The translations under genes and the position numbers were made by a program. From DATCDE01 sp038252405 (GTDB lineage Bacteria > Actinomycetota > Actinomycetes > Prado026), in NCBI GenBank assembly GCA_038252405.1, contig JBBSAJ010000051.1:1-14901 (forward strand): a DNA stretch of 14,901 nucleotides. The letters are read 5' to 3'. Positions 1 through 6,353 of the stretch are shown here, piece by piece (the first letter of the stretch is position 1; every line of letters starts with the position of its first letter). The notes under the pieces were generated by a model. The model was not told where the DNA came from. It worked only from the letters and a program-made list of their open reading frames with translations, and did no database searches.

Positions 1-161
1 CCTTCTCCATCTTCGGCCTGATCGCCACCATCGCCGGCTGGGTCGCCCTGGCCGCCGCCGCGATCCTCGCCGTGCTGGCCATCCTCGGCCTGGCCCACCA
101 GCGCAAGACCCCCGCCGCGGCCGTCGTCTTCGCCCCCGAGCAGGAGCTCGCCAACGCCTGA
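1..161 (+). CDS. C-terminal fragment of a membrane protein
   Basis: Only the last 52 codons are in the window (frame starting at base 3, stop TGA at 159-161). The visible peptide has one hydrophobic segment (FGLIATIAGWVALAAAAILA and onward, about residues 4-31 of the fragment). It is followed by a basic turn (HQRK) and a short polar tail ending in EQELANA, as expected for the last transmembrane helix and cytoplasmic tail of a transporter or other polytopic membrane protein. The family cannot be told from this fragment; an MFS- or permease-type carrier is one possibility. It converges on the malic enzyme gene, and a strong hairpin follows 15 bases after the stop. Confidence 0.7.
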   Translation, partial: FSIFGLIATIAGWVALAAAAILAVLAILGLAHQRKTPAAAVVFAPEQELANA

Positions 162-176
162 CCCCACCACCCCCAA

Positions 177-210
177 CGGACAGGGCGACCCGAACGGGCC
201 GCCCTGTCCG
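177..210. terminator. Hairpin terminator between convergent genes
   Basis: The perfect 11-bp inverted repeat CGGACAGGGCG (177-187) and CGCCCTGTCCG (200-210) has a 12-base loop, which itself contains CCCG-AA-CGGG. It sits between the stop of the leftmost gene (161) and the stop of the malic enzyme gene (225, minus strand). It can therefore serve both transcripts. There is no long U tract, which is common for actinobacterial terminators. Confidence 0.8.
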
Positions 211-224
211 GTCGTCGGTGGCGC

Positions 225-1955
225 TCAGACGGCGCGGACCGGGTGGTACTCCGGCTGCCACATGGCGGCGCTGACGGTCTCCTCGAGGTGCTCGTCGACG
301 GGCACGCCGGCGACACCCTCCGCCTGGGCGGCGCGGGCCACCGCGACCGCCACGGCGGCTGAGGTGGTCCGCAGGTCGCCGACCTGGGGGAGCAGGGCCG
401 CGCCCGGAGCCGTGGAGTCGACCAGCGCGGCCACCGCGCGGGCGGCCGCCAGGAACATCCCGTCGGTGATCCGGCTGGCTCGGGCCACCGTCACGCCCAG
501 CCCGAGGCCCGGGAAGATCAGTGCGTTGTTGGCCTGCGCGATCTGGTACGTCGTGCCCGCATAGGTCACCGGCGGGAACGGGCTCCCGGTCGCCACCAGC
601 GCCCGACCCGCGGTCCACGCGAGCAGGTCGGCGGGGACCGCCTCGGCCAGCGCCGTCGGGTTGGACATCGGCAGGATGATGGGCCGCTCGACGTGGGCGG
701 CCATCTCCCGGACCACCTGCTCGGTGAACGCGCCGGGGCGGGCCGACGTCCCGATGAGGATCGTGGGCCGGACCCGCCGGACCACTTCCTCCAGGCTGAT
801 GCCCTCGAGGGTCTCGTCTCGGGTCCAGCCGGCGACCTCGCCCACCGGGCGTGCGTAGGGCTGCTGGAAGTCGCGCAGGTCGGTGCGGTCATCGGCCAGC
901 AGCCCGTGCCGGCCGACGCACCAGAACCGCCGGGTGGCCTCGCCTCCGGGCAGGCCGGCCGCCGCCATCGCGTCGCGCAGCTGGTCGGCGATGCCGATCC
1001 CTGCGGTGCCCGACCCGAAGACGACGACCCGGTGCTCCGCCAGCGGCAGCCCGCTCACGTCGATCGCCGACAGGACGGCGGCCAGGTTGACCGCGCCCGT
1101 GCCCTGCATGTCGTCGTTGAAGGTGAGGGTCGACGACCGGTAGCGCTGCAGGATCCGCCGCGCGTTGCTGGTGCCGAAGTCCTCCCAGTGCAGCAGCGCC
1201 TGGGGGAACAGCCGGGTCGCCGCAGTCACGTAGCGGTCGATGAACGCGTCGTACTCCTCGCGGGGCACCCGGGGGCAGCCCAGGCCCAGGTACAGCGGGT
1301 CGTCCAGCAGCTCCTGCCGGTTCGTACCGACGTCCAGCATGACGGCGAGGGTCCGGTTCGGGTCGATGCCGGCGGCCGCGGTGTACACCGTGAGCTTGCC
1401 GACGGCGATCTCGATGCCGCCGACGCCCCAGTCCCCGATGCCCAAGATGCCCTCGGCGTCGGTGGCCAGGATGAGGTCGACGTCCTCGGGCGCCCGGCCG
1501 CTGCCTAGCAGCGCCCGTTCGATCTGGTCAGGCTGGTCGACCGACAGGTAGACGCCGCGCGGGCGGCGGTACTCGTGGCTGTAGCGCTGGATGGCGTCCC
1601 CGACCGTCGGCGTGTAGACGATGGGCAGCAGCTCCGGCAGGTGCTCGCCGAGCAGCCGGTAGAACAGCACCTCGTTGCGGTCGTGCAGCGCCGTGAGGAA
1701 GACGTTCTTGGCCAGGTCCGAGGGCTGCCCGAGGTACTGGCGGTACGCGCGGCTGGACTGCTGGGCGATGGTCAGAACGTGCGGCGGCAGCATGCCGACC
1801 AGCCCGAGCTCGTCCCGCTCCCGCGCGTCGAACGCGGTCCCCTTGTTGATCCGTGGGTCGTAGAGCACCGACCGGCCCCGCAGGCGGGTCTCCCAGACCT
1901 GCTCGGACGCGTTCCAGCGGATGGGCCGGTCGTGGGGGTCAGTGGGTGATGTCAC
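225..1955 (-). CDS. maeA: Malic enzyme (malate dehydrogenase, decarboxylating), large NAD-type
   Basis: This cytosolic enzyme oxidatively decarboxylates L-malate to pyruvate and CO2, linking the TCA cycle to pyruvate metabolism. The 576-residue length fits the large (about 560 aa) malic enzyme class rather than the short bacterial MaeB core. Visible signatures are DPRINKGTAF (33-42), the YTPTVGDA loop with the likely catalytic Tyr114, and Lys187 in GKLTVYTA. Metal ligands are probably Glu258-Asp259 (HWEDF) and the FNDDMQGTG motif (279-287, Asp282). The Rossmann loop is GSGTAGIG (314-321). Cofactor preference (NAD rather than NADP) is inferred from the resemblance to MaeA/SfcA. The start is a GTG at 1955 with only a weak purine-rich stretch (TAGGGG) close upstream. 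The gene is divergent from the alpha/beta hydrolase and monocistronic as far as seen. Confidence 0.95.
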   Translation of the reverse strand: MTSPTDPHDRPIRWNASEQVWETRLRGRSVLYDPRINKGTAFDARERDELGLVGMLPPHVLTIAQQSSRAYRQYLGQPSDLAKNVFLTALHDRNEVLFYRLLGEHLPELLPIVYTPTVGDAIQRYSHEYRRPRGVYLSVDQPDQIERALLGSGRAPEDVDLILATDAEGILGIGDWGVGGIEIAVGKLTVYTAAAGIDPNRTLAVMLDVGTNRQELLDDPLYLGLGCPRVPREEYDAFIDRYVTAATRLFPQALLHWEDFGTSNARRILQRYRSSTLTFNDDMQGTGAVNLAAVLSAIDVSGLPLAEHRVVVFGSGTAGIGIADQLRDAMAAAGLPGGEATRRFWCVGRHGLLADDRTDLRDFQQPYARPVGEVAGWTRDETLEGISLEEVVRRVRPTILIGTSARPGAFTEQVVREMAAHVERPIILPMSNPTALAEAVPADLLAWTAGRALVATGSPFPPVTYAGTTYQIAQANNALIFPGLGLGVTVARASRITDGMFLAAARAVAALVDSTAPGAALLPQVGDLRTTSAAVAVAVARAAQAEGVAGVPVDEHLEETVSAAMWQPEYHPVRAV

Positions 1956-2067
1956 GGCCCCTACACTTACACCCTCGCCGCCGGCGGGGATGCCTCGCCC
2001 TCCGCGGCCAAGTGATCGACTGGACCGGGACGCCGCCCAGGGCCCATGCTGGCCGACGTCGCAGGGC

Positions 2068-2075
2068 GAGGGAGG
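2068..2075 (+). promoter_or_regulatory. Ribosome binding site that fixes the hydrolase start
   Basis: GAGGGAGG lies five bases before the GTG at 2081. The reading frame stays open upstream to 1853, overlapping the malic enzyme coding region. This site, together with the onset of hydrolase-like sequence, decides for GTG 2081. Confidence 0.75.
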
Positions 2076-2080
2076 CGATC

Positions 2081-3001
2081 GTGCAGCACCGGGAAGTCTC
2101 CATCCACGGCCACCGGATCACCTACCGCGAGGACGGTGAGCCCGGGCGTCCGGTCCTGCTCCTCGTGCACGGGATCACCAGCAGCAGCGCGACCTGGGAC
2201 CCGGTCATCCCGGTGCTCGCTGAGCACGCCCACGTGATCGCCCCGGACCTCCTGGGGCACGGCGAGTCCGACAAGCCGTCCGGGGACTACTCGTTGGGTG
2301 GCCTCGCCAGCATGCTTCGGGACCTGCTCGAGCGGCTCCGCATCGACCGGGCCACCGTGGTGGGGCACTCCCTCGGGGGCGGCATCGCCATGCAGTTCGC
2401 CTATCAGCACTACGAGCACTGCGACCGGCTGGTGCTGATCTCCAGTGGCGGGCTGGGCCGCGAGGTCAGCCTGGCCCTTCGGGCGGCGACGCTGCCCGGG
2501 GCCGAGTTTGTGCTGCCGGTCATCGCCCACCGGCACGTGCGGGACGTCGGCGTGTTGGCGTCCCGGCTGCTCGAGCGGCTGCCCCTGCGGTTCCGACCGT
2601 CCGTGGTGGAGGCCGCCCGGGGCTACGCCTCCCTGGCGGACAGCCCGGCCCGGTCGGCGTTCGTGCACACGCTGCGCAGCGTCGTCGAACCGGGCGGCCA
2701 GCGGGTCAGTGCCACCGACCGGCTCTACCTCGCAGCGTCCCGGCCGACGCTGATCGTGTGGGGCGCGCGGGACACGGTGATCCCGGTCTCCCACGCGTAC
2801 GCCGGCCAGGAGCGCATCGCGGGCAGTCGGCTCGAGGTGTTCGAGCAGTCAGGGCACTTCCCCCACCAGGACGAGCCGGTCCGGTTCGCCGAGGTGCTGC
2901 TGGACTTCCTGCAGACCACCGAGCCGGCGGTGCTCGACCGGACCCACCTCCGGGACCGGCTCAACGGCGCGGCTGACGCGCCGCAGTCGCAGGCCGGCTG
3001 A
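2081..3001 (+). CDS. Alpha/beta-fold hydrolase
   Basis: A 306-residue serine hydrolase of the alpha/beta fold, about the usual length for the single-domain family. The oxyanion-hole motif is LLVHGIT (27-33), the nucleophile elbow is GHSLGG with Ser97, the acid is Asp231 (GARDTVIP), and the catalytic His259 sits in SGHFPHQDEP. A cap region lies between about residues 125 and 215. There is no signal peptide or membrane segment, so it should be cytosolic. The substrate (ester, lactone, epoxide or a C-C bond) cannot be told. The last 25 residues, after DFLQTTEPAV, are a low-complexity polar tail. GTG 2081 is chosen for its strong Shine-Dalgarno sequence; an upstream extension would read through the malic enzyme start. 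The gene is divergent from malic enzyme with 125 bases between start codons. Confidence 0.9.
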   Translation: MQHREVSIHGHRITYREDGEPGRPVLLLVHGITSSSATWDPVIPVLAEHAHVIAPDLLGHGESDKPSGDYSLGGLASMLRDLLERLRIDRATVVGHSLGGGIAMQFAYQHYEHCDRLVLISSGGLGREVSLALRAATLPGAEFVLPVIAHRHVRDVGVLASRLLERLPLRFRPSVVEAARGYASLADSPARSAFVHTLRSVVEPGGQRVSATDRLYLAASRPTLIVWGARDTVIPVSHAYAGQERIAGSRLEVFEQSGHFPHQDEPVRFAEVLLDFLQTTEPAVLDRTHLRDRLNGAADAPQSQAG

Positions 3002-3009
3002 CCTCTCGG

Positions 3010-3140
3010 GGTGCCCTTGCAGGGGGTAGCGGGTGCCCACCGTGTTCGGCACGAACGCGCCGGGGAACTGCCGGGCCAACGCGTGCTGAGCCCGCCAGCC
3101 CGTGCAGTGGGCCGGAACGATGACCGACGGGCCCCGGAAC
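3010..3140 (-). pseudogene. Relic of an MBL-fold metallo-hydrolase C-terminus
   Basis: Read on the minus strand, the gap between the hydrolase and the CDF gene encodes SVIVPAHCTGWRAQHALA followed by RQFPGAFVPNTVGTRYPL. This closely resembles the C-terminal end of metallo-beta-lactamase-fold hydrolases of the type with a VPGHCTGWxAxHxLA...FVxxxVGTxF ending, whose His in (G/A)HCTGW is a metal ligand. The similarity is recalled from the family; no search was run. Nothing upstream (towards higher coordinates) continues the fold, there is no start codon or RBS, and no stop occurs at the expected end, so the frame runs on antisense to the hydrolase. It is therefore a remnant of about 40 codons. It overlaps the likely promoter region of the CDF gene. 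Confidence 0.6.
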
Positions 3141-3195
3141 GCGAGGTTCGCGCCGATTGTCGGGCCCGCTCGGGTGCCCGACAGGAGGCGGTGCC

Positions 3196-3210
3196 ATGCT
3201 GAAGCGGTGA
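3196..3210 (+). other. Four-codon mini-ORF (MLKR) ahead of the CDF gene
   Basis: AGGAGG (3183-3188) is spaced seven bases from ATG 3196. The ATG is followed by CTG, AAG, CGG and the stop TGA at 3208-3210. That stop overlaps the GTG start of the cation exporter as GTGA (3207-3210). The strong Shine-Dalgarno sequence is ideally placed for this ATG but 18 bases from the exporter GTG. Translation of the exporter may therefore be coupled to, or attenuated by, this mini-ORF. This is an inference from spacing alone. Confidence 0.45.
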
Positions 3211-4127
3211 GTGAGCCACGACGTTCGCTGACCGCCTTCGCCTGGCTGTCGGTGGCGGCAGCCGTGGTCACCATCGCGCTGAAGACCGGTGCCTGGATGA
3301 TGACCGGGTCGGTCGGGCTGCTGTCGGACGCCGCGGAGTCGGTGGTCAACCTGGTCGCCGCGTTCGTCGCGCTCATCGCGCTGCGGGTGGCCGCGTTGCC
3401 GCCCGACGAGAACCACCATTTCGGGCACACGAAGGCGGAGTACTTCTCCGCGGCCATCGAAGGAGTCATGATCTTCGTGGCCGCTGTGGTCATCATCTTC
3501 TCGGCGGTGGAGCGGCTGCTGCACCCGCGTCCGCTGGAGAACATCGGCATCGGCCTGGTCATCTCCAGCGTGGCCACCGTGGTCAACGCCGTCGTCGGGA
3601 TGGTGCTCATCCGGGCCGGGAGGCAGTACCGCTCGATCACTTTGACCGCGGACGGCAAGCACCTGCTGACCGACGTGTGGACGTCGATCGGCGTCGTCGT
3701 CGGCGTGCTGGCCGTGGCGCTCACCGGCTGGCTGCGGCTGGACCCGATCGTCGCCATCGCGGTGGGCGTCAACATCGTGGTGACCGGCTGGCGGTTGCTG
3801 GCCCGCTCGGTGGACGGGCTGATGGACCACGCCCTCGGCGACGAGGACCATGCCCGCATCGTGCAGGTGCTGGACCGGTTGGCCTCGGACACGGTGCACT
3901 TCCACGCGCTGCAGACCAGGGAGTCCGGACACGTGCGGTTCGTGTCGGTGCACGTGCTCGTGCCGGGGGCGTGGACGGTGCAGCGCGGCCACGACCTGCT
4001 CGAGAAGGTCGAGGCGGCGATCCGGGCCGAGCTCGGCGACGTCGAGGTGCACACCCACCTGGAGCCGGTGGAGGACCCGACCGCCTACGAGGAGATCACC
4101 GGCCAGGCCCGGCTGGACGCCCGCTGA
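3207..4127 (+). CDS. Cation diffusion facilitator family divalent metal exporter
   Basis: A 306-residue inner-membrane proton antiporter of the CDF family, probably exporting Zn2+, Fe2+, Mn2+ or Co2+. Six hydrophobic segments are visible (about 9-29, 36-58, 84-104, 113-133, 157-175 and 179-197). A soluble C-terminal domain follows from about 205, as usual for FieF-like members. Motifs seen are LLSDAAES in helix 2 (Asp41), the HHFGHTKAEYF loop (70-80), and HxxxD in helix 5 (His152, Asp156), the expected transport-site pair. His-rich positions in the C-terminal domain (HFH 231-233, HTHLEP 282-287) fit regulatory metal sites. The metal cannot be assigned from sequence. GTG 3207 is preferred because the CDF similarity begins there. 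An in-frame ATG at 3120 would add residues antisense to the MBL relic. Confidence 0.92.
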   Translation: MSEPRRSLTAFAWLSVAAAVVTIALKTGAWMMTGSVGLLSDAAESVVNLVAAFVALIALRVAALPPDENHHFGHTKAEYFSAAIEGVMIFVAAVVIIFSAVERLLHPRPLENIGIGLVISSVATVVNAVVGMVLIRAGRQYRSITLTADGKHLLTDVWTSIGVVVGVLAVALTGWLRLDPIVAIAVGVNIVVTGWRLLARSVDGLMDHALGDEDHARIVQVLDRLASDTVHFHALQTRESGHVRFVSVHVLVPGAWTVQRGHDLLEKVEAAIRAELGDVEVHTHLEPVEDPTAYEEITGQARLDAR

Positions 4128-4505
4128 CGGGGTTCGGCCGCGCGCAGCAGCGTCGTCCCGGCCGGCGTCCGCCGGTACCGGACCTCCCGACCCTGCCGGC
4201 GTCCGAGCACCAAGCCGGCTTGCTGCATGAGGGTGAGGTGGCGCGACACCGCAGCCGGGGTGAGTGCCAGTCGCCCGGCCAGCGCCGTGGTGGTGGCCTC
4301 TTGGTCCAGGGCGGCGAGCACCGCGGCCCGGTTGGGGCCGAGCAGCCGGCCCAGCGCGTCCGGCACCGGGGCGGCCGCTGACCACAGCGCCCCAATCCCG
4401 CGGGCCGGGGCGCTGCTGGGACTCGGCGGTGCGCCGGATCTCCCTGGACACCAGCGCGGCCGGCGTGGCGCGGACCTGCGCCAGCTCGGCGTTTCGCCAC
4501 TGTTC
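4085..4505 (-). pseudogene. Broken ArsR-type helix-turn-helix regulator
   Basis: Two pieces of one regulator lie in different minus-strand frames. The distal piece (about 4505-4400) reads QWRNAELAQVRATPAALV and on to REIRRTAESQQ. This resembles the N-terminal domain of actinobacterial ArsR-like regulators (DUF5937 type, with an ELARVRATPP signature). The second piece, in another frame from about 4413, starts PARGIGALW and continues into a winged helix: LLGPNRAAVLAALD, ATTTALAGRLALTPAAVSRHL (HTH) and GLVLGRRQGREVRYRRTPAG (wing), ending at the stop at 4085. In intact family members well over 100 residues separate these motifs. A deletion with frame change near 4395-4410 therefore seems likely. 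A shortened regulator starting at GTG 4366 (about 93 residues, HTH intact) could still be made. The 3' end overlaps the CDF gene by 43 bases. Confidence 0.55.
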
Positions 4506-4621
4506 GCGCTCCAGACCACGGGACTGATGGTGCTGCAGGGCATCGGGTTCAGTGTCTGGGGAGCGGCCGGCGACCTCGCGTCAGCCCGTACCGGCATCGT
4601 GGGGGCGGCGGCACCTGTCGC

Positions 4622-5278
4622 TCAGGGTGCGGTCGCCGGGGCCTGAGGCTGAGGCTCGGGCTCGGCTGCGACCGCCTCGGTGACCTGCGCGTCGATGCTG
4701 GCCGCGAACTGCTCGCGGGTGCCCGAGAAGTTGGCCAGCGCCAGCTCGAGGCGGAACCGCACGTCGGTCGCCTGCTCCTGGGGGTACTGGAAGCCGGACA
4801 CCTTCTGCCGGTTGGACACCTGAATGGCCGTCCACGGCAGGTGGTCGTCGTGGTGGAAGCCGATCACCTTGGCGTACAGCCACTCCCGGCTGGCCTTCGT
4901 CCCGGCGAACACCACCCGCTGGTCGCCGATCAAGATGGTGCCCTGGTCGATGGCCGTGGGCTCCTCGTCGCCCTGCTCGTAGTGGCCGCGAGTGCCGCCC
5001 ACCCGGTAGCTCACGCCCCTGGCGATGTGGAAGGACACACCCTGGGTGGCACCCGTCCAATGCCCCGGCAGCCGTTGGGGCTCGACGAGCGACGCGTTCG
5101 CCAGGACCAGGTAGGAGCGCTCGCCCCTCTTGGCCACGATGCCGACGTCGAGGGGGATCGGATCGCCGGTCCAGCCGTGCGCGAGCTCGGCCAGCTGCCT
5201 CAGGTGGGCCACCTGTGCGGCCCACTCCTCGTGCGCCTGCTCGGCCTGGTGCTCCCGGTGGTGCTCGAACCAGCCCAT
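4622..5278 (-). CDS. Hypothetical protein, possible PH-like domain
   Basis: A 218-residue soluble protein of unknown function with no signal peptide or membrane helix. The first 35 residues (EHHREHQAEQAHEEWAAQVA) form a charged, His/Glu-rich helix. The middle alternates short beta-like stretches: GTILIGDQRVVFAGTKASRE (117-136), then WLYAKVIGF and WTAIQVSNRQKVSGFQYP. The pattern of an (L/I)(L/T)xxRVVFxGxK hairpin followed by a basic strand recalls bacterial PH-like (membrane PH, YokE-like) domains, but that is a weak structural impression. The C-terminal 20 residues are Pro/Ala/Glu-rich. Start ATG 5278 is preceded by GGGGGG at a workable distance. It is divergent from the dehydrogenase gene (95 bases apart). 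Confidence 0.8.
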   Translation of the reverse strand: MGWFEHHREHQAEQAHEEWAAQVAHLRQLAELAHGWTGDPIPLDVGIVAKRGERSYLVLANASLVEPQRLPGHWTGATQGVSFHIARGVSYRVGGTRGHYEQGDEEPTAIDQGTILIGDQRVVFAGTKASREWLYAKVIGFHHDDHLPWTAIQVSNRQKVSGFQYPQEQATDVRFRLELALANFSGTREQFAASIDAQVTEAVAAEPEPQPQAPATAP

Positions 5279-5342
5279 GCCGTGCCCCCCGTCGTCTCGT
5301 CCTCGACATCAGTGATCCGCTCCGACAGACGGATGGCCCTGT

Positions 5343-5359
5343 CCGATGGTGCCCATCGG
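5343..5359. repeat. Perfect inverted repeat upstream of the SDR gene
   Basis: CCGATGG-TGC-CCATCGG has 7-bp arms and a 3-base centre. It ends 14 bases before the ATG of the dehydrogenase and lies in the 95-base divergent interval. It could be an operator, or an mRNA hairpin at the ribosome binding region. Confidence 0.5.
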
Positions 5360-5373
5360 CGTCAGGATGCCTC

Positions 5374-6255
5374 ATGGCTTCGCGCGGGGACGACGGCAAG
5401 CCCGGCCCGGTGCTGGTCACCGGGGCGAACGGCGGTATCGGGCTGGCGACCACGCTGCGGCTGGCCCAGCGTGGCTGGTCGGTGTGGGGCACTGTGCGCA
5501 GCCCGGCCAAGGCGTCCGCGCTGCGCCGCGCGGCGCGGGCGGCCGGCGTCGGCAGTCGGGTCCGTGCGGTCGTGCTCGACGTGTCCGACCACGGGGCCGT
5601 CGTCGACCGGTGGCGGCGGCTGCCGGACTTCTGGGCGGTCGTCAACAACGCCGGAGGGGTGCTGTCCGGCGCGGTGGAGGAGGTGTCCGCGGCGGAGGCG
5701 ACGGCCCTTCTCGGCATCAACCTGGTCACGCCGGCCGTGGTCAGCGGCTGTGCGCTGCCGGGCATGCGCCGCCTGGGTGGTGGCCGCATCGTCATGGTCT
5801 CGTCCATGGCCGGACGGGCTGCGGTGCTGCCTTTCCATGCCTGGTACCACGCCTCGAAGTTCGGGCTCGAGGCGCTGTCGGACGTACTGCGGGTCGAGGT
5901 CGCGCAGTTCGGCGTCAAGGTGTCCGTCGTCGAGCCGGGCTTCGTCCGCACCGGGATCGAGGGCAAGGCCGAGGCCGAGCTGCGACGGCGGGCCGCCTTG
6001 GACTCGCCGTACGCGGCCGGCTACGCGCGGACCCGCCAGCTCACCAGCCTGGTCGACCGCTACGCGCCGTCCCCGGACGCCGTCGCCCGGGCGATCGTCT
6101 CGGCGGTGGAGGGCCGCCGGCCCCGACGCCGCTACCTGGTGGGCGCCGAGGCGCCGCTGGTGCCCGCGGCCGCCCTGCTGCCGGGCGAGCTCACCGACCT
6201 GGCGATCCGGCTGGTCGCCGACCTGCGAGGAGGCCCTCCGGCCCGTGCCCGGTGA
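5374..6255 (+). CDS. Short-chain dehydrogenase/reductase (SDR)
   Basis: A 293-residue classical SDR: NAD(P)-dependent, cytosolic, Rossmann fold. The nucleotide-binding motif is TGANGGIG (16-23), followed by LDV (68-70), NNAG (91-94), Asn116, MVSS (141-144), and catalytic Tyr158 and Lys162 in YHASK. Then comes EPGFVRTGI (187-195), the usual cofactor-closing PG motif. Arg43 after the second strand (TVRSPAK) suggests NADP(H) preference, as in many SDRs; this is inferred. The tail after residue 245 (RRPRRRYLVGAEA...) resembles SDRs that act on steroids, lipids or other bulky carbonyls, but the substrate is unknown. ATG 5374 begins four residues before the usual N-terminal region. A longer in-frame start would overlap the divergent neighbour. 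The Shine-Dalgarno sequence is weak (CAGGA). Confidence 0.92.
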   Translation: MASRGDDGKPGPVLVTGANGGIGLATTLRLAQRGWSVWGTVRSPAKASALRRAARAAGVGSRVRAVVLDVSDHGAVVDRWRRLPDFWAVVNNAGGVLSGAVEEVSAAEATALLGINLVTPAVVSGCALPGMRRLGGGRIVMVSSMAGRAAVLPFHAWYHASKFGLEALSDVLRVEVAQFGVKVSVVEPGFVRTGIEGKAEAELRRRAALDSPYAAGYARTRQLTSLVDRYAPSPDAVARAIVSAVEGRRPRRRYLVGAEAPLVPAAALLPGELTDLAIRLVADLRGGPPARAR

Positions 6256-6353
6256 TGGCGCGCGTCGAGGAGCACCGCATCAAGGTGCGGGCCGCTCGGT
6301 CCGGAGGCCGGTGCTGGCGCGGACACCGAGGCCCCCGATGAGTCCGCGAGTGA

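Noticed and set aside
693..1508. Long plus-strand open frames antisense to the malic enzyme (also around 262-564 and 1575-1949)
   Set aside because: They are shadow frames typical of high-GC DNA, rich in Arg/Pro/Ala and Gly. The malic enzyme motifs on the opposite strand account for the whole stretch.
2961..4451. A 496-codon minus-strand frame across the CDF gene
   Set aside because: Its composition (His/Asp/Arg/Gly runs) mirrors the CDF gene on the other strand. Only its two ends, at about 3010-3140 in a neighbouring frame and 4400-4451, carry real relic similarity.
6256..6353. Terminator between the convergent SDR and lacI genes
   Set aside because: Only a weak 5-bp stem (GCACC...GGTGC) is visible, with no T tract, so it is not supported as a feature.
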